Notes under the pieces: generated by a model
Told to the model about the DNA's origin: nothing
Database searches by the model: none
The model's input: only the letters and a program-made list of their open reading frames with translations
Shown here: positions 1-7,088 of the stretch, in pieces
Numbering within the stretch: the first letter of the stretch is position 1
Layout of the letters: every line of letters starts with the position of its first letter
Made by a program: the position numbers and the translations under genes
Assembly (NCBI GenBank): GCA_017481825.1
Contig: JAFUOR010000095.1
Coordinates: 1 to 49,100, forward strand
Length of the DNA stretch: 49,100 nt
Source of the DNA: Clostridia bacterium
GTDB lineage: Bacteria; Bacillota; Clostridia; Christensenellales; Aristaeellaceae
Reading direction: 5' to 3'

Positions 1-351
1 GAGGATGTGACCATCCGTGCAGACCGGGAGCTGTTGAGCCTTGTGTGGAACAATCTGCTGTCCAACGCCTTCAAATTCACTCCCTCCGGAGGCACGGTCA
101 GTCTCTCTCTGACGGCCACGGAGCGCCATGCCATCGTGCAGGTGCGGGATACAGGCTGCGGCATGTCGGCGGAGACTGGCGCGCACATCTTCGAGAAGTT
201 CTATCAGGGCGATACATCCCACGCCACACGAGGCAACGGCCTCGGCCTTGCGCTGGTGAAGCGGGTGGTGGATATCGTTCATGGAGAGATCAGCGTGGAG
301 AGCGAGCTGGGCAAGGGCACGACCTTCACGGTGAAGATCAGGAGAGCATAA
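1..351 (+). CDS. Sensor histidine kinase, C-terminal part (5' end outside window)
   Basis: The frame is open from the first base, so this is the end of a longer gene. The visible 116 residues are a complete HATPase_c ATP-binding domain: N box NNLLSNAFKFTP, G1 box DTGCGM, F box FEKFYQGD and G2 box GNGLGLALVKR. By family it autophosphorylates a histidine in the missing upstream part and passes the phosphate to a response regulator, presumably encoded further upstream. The stop codon overlaps the start of the next gene (TAATG), so the two are translationally coupled. Its place in front of a membrane protein and two ABC-2 transporters resembles bacitracin or lantibiotic sensing modules; that role is inferred. 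Confidence 0.93.
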   Translation, partial: EDVTIRADRELLSLVWNNLLSNAFKFTPSGGTVSLSLTATERHAIVQVRDTGCGMSAETGAHIFEKFYQGDTSHATRGNGLGLALVKRVVDIVHGEISVESELGKGTTFTVKIRRA

Positions 352-1229
352 TGGACTGGAAGGAAATTGGGAAAAGGATGCTTTTCCCCCATCCCGCGCT
401 TCTCATCCTGCTGAGCGTGGTTGCCATCGTGCTGCTGGCGTACAGCTTCGTTGCTCTGGATGAGGCCGATCCCCTCAGCATTGTGACATATGTGCTGTCC
501 TTTTACACTTTGGTGCTGGTGTGCCTGCGCATACCGGATATCATCCGCTGGGTTCAGCGCTTCCGGCAGGAAAACCGGTACTATCTGCTGTATAAGAACG
601 ATGTGCAGCTGCGCATCAACATTTCCCTGTACGGCTCCTTTGGCTTCAATGCGGTGTATGCGGTATTCCAGCTTTGCCTGGGGCTGTGGCACCGCTCGGC
701 GTGGTTCTATGCCATGGCGGGCTACTACCTGCTGCTGGCGTTGATGCGGCTGACGCTGGTGCGCCACACCCGTCAGCACACCCCCGGTGAGAATACCATC
801 ATCGAATGGCGCAAGTACCGCTTCTGCGGCATACTGCTGCTGGTGATGAACCTCGCCCTGGCAGTCTTTACGCTGTACTTCGTCTTCCGCATCCGCACCT
901 TCCTGCACCACGAGATCACCACCATTGCCATGGCAGCCTACACCTTTACCGCGCTGACGCTGGCGATCATCAACGCTGTCCGGTACAAAAAGTACGGCAG
1001 CCCGGCCTATTCCGCAGCGAAGGCCATCTCGCTGGTGTCCGCCACGGTCTCCATGCTGACGCTGGAGAACGCCATGCTGACCGCCTTTGGGCAGGAGAGC
1101 AGCGAAATGTTCCGTCAAATCATTCTGGGCGCAAGCGGCATTGTGGTTATTCTCGTCGTGCAGGGCATTGCGCTGCATATGATCGTCAATGCCTGCAAAA
1201 AGCTGAAGGTTAACAAATCTCAAACATAA
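351..1229 (+). CDS. Polytopic membrane protein, unknown function
   Basis: This 292-residue protein starts at the ATG that overlaps the kinase stop codon. A longer upstream frame exists but would run inside the kinase gene. I see seven or eight hydrophobic segments spread over the whole length, with an Arg-rich cytoplasmic stretch after the second. I recognise no catalytic motif and no family. Coupling to the histidine kinase suggests it works with the sensor, for example as a partner in signal perception, or is itself part of envelope-stress defence. That role is inferred from context only. Downstream, about 70 bases separate it from the next gene. Confidence 0.8.
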   Translation: MDWKEIGKRMLFPHPALLILLSVVAIVLLAYSFVALDEADPLSIVTYVLSFYTLVLVCLRIPDIIRWVQRFRQENRYYLLYKNDVQLRINISLYGSFGFNAVYAVFQLCLGLWHRSAWFYAMAGYYLLLALMRLTLVRHTRQHTPGENTIIEWRKYRFCGILLLVMNLALAVFTLYFVFRIRTFLHHEITTIAMAAYTFTALTLAIINAVRYKKYGSPAYSAAKAISLVSATVSMLTLENAMLTAFGQESSEMFRQIILGASGIVVILVVQGIALHMIVNACKKLKVNKSQT

Positions 1230-1298
1230 TTCAAGCAATTTACTAAAGGGCGCGTGGTAGGATACCTGCGCAACATGATAAAAAAGAGGTTATGAGCG

Positions 1299-1676
1299 AT
1301 GGAAAACAATCAGAACAAGACCTTCCAGTACACCTATTCCGCCAAGGAGCAGGCGAAGATCAAGGAGATCCGCAGCAAGTATATCCCCAAGGAAGAAAAC
1401 AAGATGGAGCAGCTCCAGCGGCTGGACGCCTCCGTGACGCAGAAGGCCACCATGTACTCCCTTGTGGTGGGCATCATCGGTGCGCTGATTCTGGGCATCG
1501 GCATGTGCTGCTGCATGGTCTGGGGCGGCATGTGGTTTGTGCCGGGTATCGTGATCGGCCTGATCGGCATGGTGGTGGTCGGCGTTGCGTATCCGCTGTA
1601 CAACCGTGTGCTGAAGAAGGAGCGCGAGCGCATCGCGCCGGAGGTTCTGCGGCTGACGGATGAGCTGATGAAGTGA
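1299..1676 (+). CDS. Small membrane protein with two transmembrane segments
   Basis: This 125-residue protein has a charged N-terminal half (about residues 1-48, Lys/Glu-rich and probably helical), then two adjacent hydrophobic helices (about 50-75 and 78-100) and a charged C-terminal tail. The pattern suggests an inner-membrane protein with both ends in the cytoplasm. The start is an ATG about 13 bases after an AAAAAAGAGG stretch, which I take as the ribosome binding site. A hairpin terminator follows. I do not recognise the family. It lies in the kinase and ABC transporter cluster and may belong to the same response. Confidence 0.75.
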   Translation: MENNQNKTFQYTYSAKEQAKIKEIRSKYIPKEENKMEQLQRLDASVTQKATMYSLVVGIIGALILGIGMCCCMVWGGMWFVPGIVIGLIGMVVVGVAYPLYNRVLKKERERIAPEVLRLTDELMK

Positions 1677-1707
1677 GGGCACAAGTCCCCCTAAAAAAAG
1701 TAACAGG

Positions 1708-1747
1708 AAGCACCTGTACCGGCTATCTGCTGGCACGGGTGCTTTTT
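1708..1747 (+). terminator. Rho-independent terminator
   Basis: Left arm AAGCACC (1708-1714) pairs with GGTGCTT (1738-1744), and the transcript runs into five T (1743-1747). It ends the unit carrying the 125-residue membrane protein. Confidence 0.75.
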
Positions 1748-1875
1748 GCAAACATTCTGCCAACAAAAAGAATATATTTCCTCAAAACAATTCAAACCTC
1801 GTGCAAACACCTTTCCTGTATGCTTGATCTGTCAGCCGATGCCTGACAGTACCATAAAGAAGGGAGGCACGAAGG

Positions 1876-1962
1876 ATGAATACTACCACCATTGCCATGG
1901 TCGCTGTGGTCGCTGTTGTGGTTGTGATCGCCGGTGTGGTCATCGCCAAGAAGCGCAAGTAA
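1876..1962 (+). CDS. 28-residue single-span membrane microprotein
   Basis: This very short gene reads MNTTTIAMVAVVAVVVVI followed by a further short hydrophobic run and the tail AKKRK. It has a ribosome binding site (AGGGAGG, 1861-1867) with 8-base spacing and its own terminator right behind it. The protein is one transmembrane helix made almost only of Val/Ala/Ile, with a basic cytoplasmic end, so topology is N-out by the positive-inside rule. It sits between the 125-residue membrane protein and the first ABC transporter. A role as a small partner or regulator of the kinase or transporter is possible but unproven. It is bounded by terminators on both sides, which argues that it is a separate transcript. 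Confidence 0.62.
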   Translation: MNTTTIAMVAVVAVVVVIAGVVIAKKRK

Positions 1963-1977
1963 TCCTGCATATCGGCC

Positions 1978-2009
1978 GCGCCGCTGTCACAAGCAGCCGG
2001 CGCTTTTTT
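1978..2009 (+). terminator. Rho-independent terminator after the microprotein gene
   Basis: GCGCCGCTG (1978-1986) pairs with CAGCCGGCGC (1994-2003), leaving one bulged base. Six T follow (2004-2009). Confidence 0.78.
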
Positions 2010-2115
2010 GATGTGCATGGAGCGGATGATTAACATTTCACAAACATTTCCGAATCAATTTGCAAACCGCGATGCTTTACAATGCCCAAGGAATAATGCG
2101 CAAAGGAGACCTCTT

Positions 2116-3018
2116 ATGAATGCGATTGAGATCAGAAACCTGTCCAAGAGCTTTCGCGGCATGTACGCCGTTGACCATCTGAACATGACCGTTCCCGTGG
2201 GTGCGATCTATGGCTTTATCGGCGAGAACGGCTCCGGCAAATCCACCACGGAGAAGCTGATCTGCGGTCATCTGGTGCCGGATGGCGGCGATATCCACCT
2301 GTTTGGCCGGGACTATACCGATCCCGGCGTGCGTGTTCGGGTAGGTGCGCTGATCGAGAACGCAGGCTGCTTCCCCGGCTCCAGCGTGTATCAGAACCTG
2401 AAAATGCAGGCCATCAACCTGAATCTGCAAAACCCGGACGAGGAAATCCAGCGGGTGCTGAAGATCGTGCGCATGGAGGACAACGCCAATATTAAGTTCA
2501 AGTCCTGCAGCCTCGGCATGAAGCAGCGCATCGGTATTGCCATGGCCCTGCTGGGCGACCCGGCGCTGCTGATCCTCGACGAGCCCATCAACGGCCTGGA
2601 CACCGACGGCATGCGCATCATGCGGGAAATCCTTGTGGACATTACGCAAAATTACGGCTGTACGGTGCTGATTTCCTCCCACCTGCTGGGTGAGCTGGAG
2701 AAGATCGCTACCCACTACGGTATTATCCGTCAGGGTCGGATGATCATGGAGCTTTCTGCGGCGGAGCTGGAGGGCCGTGCCCGCACCTTCGTGTCGCTTA
2801 AAACGAAGGACATGGCAGCCGCGAAGGCTGTGCTGAAGGCGAAGTTCGGCAGCGTCCGCGAGGAGGGCGAAACCTTGCGCGTGTACGACGTGGAGGAAGC
2901 TGAAACCATCGTGGAACACCTGCTGCAAAATGGGCATGCCGTCAGCGAAATCAAAAAGAACCGCATCGGTCTGGAAGAGTACTACATCGAGCTGATGAGC
3001 CGAAAGGAGGATGCCTGA
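2116..3018 (+). CDS. ABC transporter ATP-binding protein (BcrA-like)
   Basis: This 300-residue ATPase drives the permease encoded directly downstream. Visible motifs are Walker A GENGSGKST, the signature SLGMKQR in place of the usual LSGGQ (typical of bacitracin and lantibiotic-immunity ABC ATPases), Walker B LLILDEPINGLD and the H-loop ISSHLL. An accessory domain of about 80 residues follows the ATPase core. The chosen start (MNAIEIRNLSKSF) has AAAGGAG about nine bases upstream, and the second ATPase in this cluster aligns from the same residue. It probably exports or clears a membrane-active compound, or moves it to a resistance partner; the substrate is unknown. Confidence 0.93.
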   Translation: MNAIEIRNLSKSFRGMYAVDHLNMTVPVGAIYGFIGENGSGKSTTEKLICGHLVPDGGDIHLFGRDYTDPGVRVRVGALIENAGCFPGSSVYQNLKMQAINLNLQNPDEEIQRVLKIVRMEDNANIKFKSCSLGMKQRIGIAMALLGDPALLILDEPINGLDTDGMRIMREILVDITQNYGCTVLISSHLLGELEKIATHYGIIRQGRMIMELSAAELEGRARTFVSLKTKDMAAAKAVLKAKFGSVREEGETLRVYDVEEAETIVEHLLQNGHAVSEIKKNRIGLEEYYIELMSRKEDA

Positions 3019-3019
3019 T

Positions 3020-3847
3020 ATGACTCGCCAACTGAAATTTGAGTCTCCGAGCTTCACCCAGCGGCTGAAGGGCATGCTGGGCGTAGACTTCTACCGCCTG
3101 TTCCATACGCCCATGTACTACATTTTCCTTGCCATTGCCGCCATCATCCCCGCGATGATCCTGGGCACCATGGGCATGGAAAACCCGCAAACCGGCGTGG
3201 CTGCTGCGCCCCTGTACACCAACGTGTGGCACATCATCGCCGCACAGAAGCCCCTCTATGTTGTCTCTGACATCGCCGAGTACGCCAACATGAACATGGC
3301 CTTCATCTTCGGCGGCATCATGGTGTCCATCTTCATCGGCCACGACTACAAGAGCGGCTACGTCAAGCAGCTGTTCACCACCCACGCCAAGAAGATCGAC
3401 TATATGCTGTCCAAGACGCTGGCATGCGCCTTCGCCATGGCCTGCATGTGCATCACCTACCTGATCGGCGCGGTGGCTGCCGGTTTGCTGACGGGCATTT
3501 CCTTTGAGGTGAACTTCGGCTCCCTGCTGTGCGCGCTGTTGGGCAAGATCATCATGAGCCTTGGCTGGGCAAGCCTGTACACCTTCCTGAACATCATCTT
3601 CCGCAAGTATTTCGGCATTTCTATTGCCTCGTCGTTCTTCTTCGGCACGGGCATCCTGATCATCGGCGCGGCGGCGATCCTGGGCAACAGCTCTGTGCTG
3701 AACATCTTCCTGTACGGCTCCTCCGTGTATGCCTGCCTGACCAGCAGTCTGCTGACTGTCGTGGTGTGCGCCGTGGTGTCTGTGGCATGGACGGTGGTCT
3801 ACACGCTGGCGGGCACGCTCATCCTCAGCAAGAGCGACGTTTATTAA
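3020..3847 (+). CDS. ABC-2 type transporter permease
   Basis: This 275-residue membrane protein begins one base after the upstream ATPase stop. An earlier in-frame ATG at 3011 directly abuts the AAAGGAGG site and is too close, so 3020 with nine-base spacing is preferred. It has about six hydrophobic segments, a long extracytoplasmic loop after the first (roughly residues 45-90), and the DYKSGYVKQLF cytoplasmic motif common in BcrB/ABC-2 permeases. It is the membrane half of the transporter formed with the preceding ATPase. It is homologous in layout to the second permease at 4759. Confidence 0.88.
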   Translation: MTRQLKFESPSFTQRLKGMLGVDFYRLFHTPMYYIFLAIAAIIPAMILGTMGMENPQTGVAAAPLYTNVWHIIAAQKPLYVVSDIAEYANMNMAFIFGGIMVSIFIGHDYKSGYVKQLFTTHAKKIDYMLSKTLACAFAMACMCITYLIGAVAAGLLTGISFEVNFGSLLCALLGKIIMSLGWASLYTFLNIIFRKYFGISIASSFFFGTGILIIGAAAILGNSSVLNIFLYGSSVYACLTSSLLTVVVCAVVSVAWTVVYTLAGTLILSKSDVY

Positions 3848-3860
3848 GGAGGCGGCGGAC

Positions 3861-4772
3861 ATGAATGCAATCGAAATTCGCGGGCTGACGAAGAACTTCG
3901 GCCCCAAGCAGGCGCTTTGCGGTTTGGACATGACCGTCCCCATGGGCGCGATCTACGGCTTCATCGGCGAGAACGGTAGCGGCAAGTCCACCACGGAGAA
4001 GATCATCTGCGGACTGCTCCACGCCACGGGCGGCAGTGTCAAGCTGTTCGGCAAGGAACACACCGACGCGGATATCCGCGCCAGGATCGGCGTGCTGATC
4101 GAGGCCCCCGGCTGCTACCCCAACTACACCGTGTGGAACAACATGAAGCTCCACGCCGCCAACCTCGGCCTCAAGAATGCCGATCAGGAGATCGTCAGGA
4201 CCCTGAAGCTGGTACGCATGGAGGGCGCGGCGAACAACAAGTACAAGAACTGCTCCCTGGGCATGAAGCAGCGCGTGGGTATCGCTATGGCGCTGCTGGG
4301 CCATCCGACGCTGCTGGTGCTGGATGAACCCATCAACGGCCTTGATGCGGACGGCATGCGCATCATGCGCGAGGTTCTCACCGACATCACCCGCTCTGGC
4401 GAGTGTACGGTGGTCATTTCCTCCCATGTGCTGGGCGAGCTGGAGAAGATCGCCACCCACTACGGTATTGTGCGAGGCGGCAAGATGATCCGGGAGATGA
4501 CCGCCGCCGAGCTGGACGCAGACTGCCGCACCTACGTTGCCCTGCGCACAAAGGAGACCTCCCGTGCCAAGGCGCTGCTCAGCTGCAAGTACAGCCGCGT
4601 GGAGGAAGCCGACGAGGTCCTCCGTGTGTACGACGCCGCCTCGCCCGAGGAGATCGTGACCTACCTGTATGCAAACGGCATCCTTGTCAGCGAAATCTCG
4701 ACGGACAAGATTGGCCTGGAGGAATACTACATCGACCTGATGAAGGAGGGGACATCACATGGCGCAGTTTGA
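3861..4772 (+). CDS. ABC transporter ATP-binding protein, second copy
   Basis: This 303-residue paralogue of the ATPase at 2116 is near identical in layout: Walker A GENGSGKST, signature SLGMKQR, Walker B LLVLDEPINGLD and the same accessory C-terminal domain ending in an IGLEEYYIDLM stretch. The ribosome binding site AAGGAGG lies at 3846-3852. It overlaps the next permease gene by 14 bases, so translation is coupled. The doubled ATPase-permease unit looks like a local tandem duplication that later diverged. The two pairs may form two transporters, or one hetero-oligomeric transporter of the LanFEG/BceAB kind; sequence alone does not decide. Confidence 0.93.
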   Translation: MNAIEIRGLTKNFGPKQALCGLDMTVPMGAIYGFIGENGSGKSTTEKIICGLLHATGGSVKLFGKEHTDADIRARIGVLIEAPGCYPNYTVWNNMKLHAANLGLKNADQEIVRTLKLVRMEGAANNKYKNCSLGMKQRVGIAMALLGHPTLLVLDEPINGLDADGMRIMREVLTDITRSGECTVVISSHVLGELEKIATHYGIVRGGKMIREMTAAELDADCRTYVALRTKETSRAKALLSCKYSRVEEADEVLRVYDAASPEEIVTYLYANGILVSEISTDKIGLEEYYIDLMKEGTSHGAV

Positions 4773-5574
4773 AAAGAGAAGCTTCAGTAAGAAGCTGATG
4801 ACCATGCTGCAAGTGGACTTCCGCCGGATGTTCACCATGCCGCTGATCTACATCATGGTGGGCGCGTGTCTGGTGATGCCCATTCTGATCCTGGTGATGA
4901 CCACCATGATGGACGGCTCTATCACCGTCAACCCGCAGACCGGCGTGGAGACCGTTATCGAAGGCTTTGACAACACATGGCAGATTATCGGCACCGTCAG
5001 CGGTACATCGGCCAGCGCAGACGCTACAGCCATGGGCATGAGCATGACTGCCATGTGCAACATCAACCTGCTGTACTTCTTCATTGCTGTGCTGGTATGT
5101 CTGTTTGTGGCTGACGATTTCCGTTCTGGTTATGCGAAGAACCTGTTCACCGTCCGGGCGAAAAAGGCGGACTATATCATCTCCAAGACGCTGGTCTGCG
5201 CTGTCGGCGGCGGGCTGATGATCCTCGCCTTCTTCGTTGGCTCCTTGCTGGGCGGCGCGATTGCCGGTCTGCCCTTTGAGATGGTCGGTTTTGACGCGGG
5301 CAATCTTGTGATGTGCGTGCTGTCCAAGGTGCTGATTGTTGCGGTATTCGTGCCGGTGTACCTGCTGTGGAGCGTCATTGCCAAGCAGAAGGTGTGGCTG
5401 TCGCTGGTGGGCTCCCTGTGCATGAGCATGCTGTTCTTCATGATGATCCCCATGCTCACGCCGCTGAACGCCACGCTGGTAAATGTGATCGGCTGTCTGC
5501 TGGGCGGCGTGCTGTTCAGCGTGGGGCTGGGCGCTGTCAGCGGCCGTGTGCTGGCGGGACGCGACCTGCTGTAA
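4759..5574 (+). CDS. ABC-2 type transporter permease, second copy
   Basis: This 271-residue protein has about six transmembrane segments. The AAGGAGGGG site at 4742-4750 sits inside the upstream ATPase gene and sets the ATG at 4759. Like the first permease it has an FRRMFTMPLIY entry into helix 1, a large outer loop and a DDFRSGYAKNLF motif. It pairs with the ATPase at 3861. It is the last gene of the cluster, and a strong hairpin follows. Confidence 0.88.
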   Translation: MAQFEKRSFSKKLMTMLQVDFRRMFTMPLIYIMVGACLVMPILILVMTTMMDGSITVNPQTGVETVIEGFDNTWQIIGTVSGTSASADATAMGMSMTAMCNINLLYFFIAVLVCLFVADDFRSGYAKNLFTVRAKKADYIISKTLVCAVGGGLMILAFFVGSLLGGAIAGLPFEMVGFDAGNLVMCVLSKVLIVAVFVPVYLLWSVIAKQKVWLSLVGSLCMSMLFFMMIPMLTPLNATLVNVIGCLLGGVLFSVGLGAVSGRVLAGRDLL

Positions 5575-5583
5575 GGGATATTG

Positions 5584-5615
5584 AAGGAGCTGCTTCATCA
5601 AGGAGGCAGCTCCTT
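5584..5615 (+). terminator. Hairpin terminator after the ABC cluster
   Basis: AAGGAGCTGC (5584-5593) and GCAGCTCCTT (5606-5615) form a perfect 10-bp stem. The downstream T-tract is weak (TGGTGTTTTCC), so termination may be incomplete. Confidence 0.68.
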
Positions 5616-5649
5616 TGGTGTTTTCCTGATGTTTTTTTCCGGTAATTCC

Positions 5650-5695
5650 TTGACAAATGACAAAAACGGGCGTACTCTTAGTTAGAATAAACTAA
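5650..5695 (+). promoter_or_regulatory. Promoter with overlapping inverted-repeat operator
   Basis: A consensus -35 TTGACA (5650-5655) is followed at 17 bases by a poor -10, TACTCT (5673-5678). Immediately downstream lies TTAGTT-AGAATA-AACTAA (5678-5695), a 6-6-6 inverted repeat covering the likely transcription start. A protein bound there would repress. The sequence is reminiscent of TTAG/CTAA-type operators of DtxR-like metal regulators, but that assignment is a guess. Confidence 0.6.
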
Positions 5696-5713
5696 CTGCG
5701 GAGGTGCGTCGAG

Positions 5714-6208
5714 ATGAACTGGTTCCGCGTTCTGCTGGACGGCGTGATGGTCAGCGCCGTGTTCAATCTTGGGGTAGGGCTGTGCATGCTGATTCGCCCT
5801 GCCGCCTTTACGGATATGTACCCCCGGGACATCCAGCGCATCGCGCCGAAGATGACCAAAGCCGACCGACGCTTTGAAGCGACGATGCTGCTGATCCTCT
5901 ATCCCGTGCTGATCGCATGGATGGTGCTCAGCGCGCAGGAAGCAGGCATTGAGGGCTTCTGGCCGCTGTTCTGGACAACGTACGTACAGATGATGCTCGT
6001 CAATCTGGGCGATTTCTTTGGGCTGGACTGGTATTTCCGGGAGAAGATGGGCCACCGTCTGGAACTGCCCGGCACGGAGGGAAACGAACTGTACAGCCGC
6101 CGCCATTGGATGCGGAAGCTGGCCATCCCGGAGCATTGGGTGATGTGGCCGTTGCTGGTGTGCCCGCTGGTGAGCCTGCTGTGCGCATGGCTGGGCGGAC
6201 TGTTTTGA
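5714..6208 (+). CDS. Membrane protein with four transmembrane segments
   Basis: This 164-residue protein has four hydrophobic helices (about residues 7-28, 54-72, 80-102 and 140-163), and a charged loop before the last helix. The start follows GGAGG (5699-5703). I recognise no family or catalytic motif. It forms a two-gene unit with the alpha/beta hydrolase 15 bases downstream and is controlled by the operator-bearing promoter in front. Confidence 0.78.
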   Translation: MNWFRVLLDGVMVSAVFNLGVGLCMLIRPAAFTDMYPRDIQRIAPKMTKADRRFEATMLLILYPVLIAWMVLSAQEAGIEGFWPLFWTTYVQMMLVNLGDFFGLDWYFREKMGHRLELPGTEGNELYSRRHWMRKLAIPEHWVMWPLLVCPLVSLLCAWLGGLF

Positions 6209-6223
6209 GGAGGAAATGCGGAT

Positions 6224-7024
6224 ATGAAATTCTACGAATCCGGCCAATGGGAAGCGCCGGTGTTGCTGCTCCTGCCCGGCACCTGCTGCCATTGGAAGAA
6301 GAACTTCGGGCATGTGCTGCCCCTGCTGAACGAGCAGTTCCATGTGGTCTGCGTCTCCTACGACGGCTTTGATGAAAAGGAGGAAAGCCTCTTTACCACC
6401 GTCACGGCGCAGGTGGAGAAGATTGAGCAGTTTGTCAGCTGCAATTTCGGCGGGCATATCGACGCCGCCTATGGATGCTCGCTGGGCGGTTCGCTGGTTG
6501 GCATGCTGGTGGAGCGGCAAAACATCCACATCGGCCATGCTGTCCTCGGCAGCAGCGATCTGGATCAGGAGGACGGCCTGTCCGCGCGCCTCAAGGCCTG
6601 GCTCATCGGCTGGGTGCTTCATGGCGTGATGCAAAAGGGCAGGCTTCCCGGCTGGATGCGCAAGCGTCTGGACGCAAAGCCCACAGAGCAGAAGGCCTAC
6701 ATGGAAAAGATGCTGGCCATGATGGGACTTGCGGATCGCTCCATGACCTTTGTGAAGCAGCGGAGCATCCGCAGTCAGTTCTATTCCGATCTGGTCACGC
6801 CCCTGGGGGACGCCATATGTGTGAAGGACACCACGGTGCATTGCTTTTATGCCAGAAAAATGGGAGACATGTATCTGCAACGCTACAAGCAGCACTTCGC
6901 CAGCCCGGATATTGTGACCCATGACCTGCTGCACGAGGAGCTGCTGTTGTGTCAGCCGGAGAAATGGGTTCAGGAGGTGTGCCGGTGCTGCATACCGTCG
7001 AGGGCTTCTGCAAAGCCACGGTAA
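6224..7024 (+). CDS. Alpha/beta-hydrolase fold protein
   Basis: The 266-residue protein has no signal peptide and should be cytoplasmic. An oxyanion-type LLPGTCCHW segment lies at about residues 16-24 and a nucleophile elbow GCSLGGS around Ser86, both characteristic of alpha/beta hydrolases. A cap-like helical region follows (about 110-170). A possible catalytic His lies near the C-terminal end (VTHDLLHEELL) but the triad cannot be fixed by eye. The ribosome binding site is GAGGAGG (6207-6213). It is co-transcribed with the four-span membrane protein. The substrate is unknown; an esterase or peptidase is possible. Confidence 0.75.
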   Translation: MKFYESGQWEAPVLLLLPGTCCHWKKNFGHVLPLLNEQFHVVCVSYDGFDEKEESLFTTVTAQVEKIEQFVSCNFGGHIDAAYGCSLGGSLVGMLVERQNIHIGHAVLGSSDLDQEDGLSARLKAWLIGWVLHGVMQKGRLPGWMRKRLDAKPTEQKAYMEKMLAMMGLADRSMTFVKQRSIRSQFYSDLVTPLGDAICVKDTTVHCFYARKMGDMYLQRYKQHFASPDIVTHDLLHEELLLCQPEKWVQEVCRCCIPSRASAKPR

Positions 7025-7048
7025 GCTTCATGAAAAATGCAATAAAGA

Positions 7049-7078
7049 GGCGCGGCTTCCCAGCAGGGAAGCCGCGCC
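7049..7078. terminator. Bidirectional hairpin between convergent genes
   Basis: GGCGCGGCTTCCC (7049-7061) and GGGAAGCCGCGCC (7066-7078) form a perfect 13-bp stem with the four-base loop AGCA. It lies between the convergent hydrolase and fhs genes. The minus-strand side continues into CTCTTTATT, so it mainly serves fhs. Confidence 0.8.
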
Positions 7079-7088
7079 TAAAAATTGA

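Noticed and set aside
3011-3019. An earlier start for the first ABC permease at 3011
   Set aside because: This ATG directly abuts the ribosome binding site and leaves no spacing. The ATG at 3020 fits.
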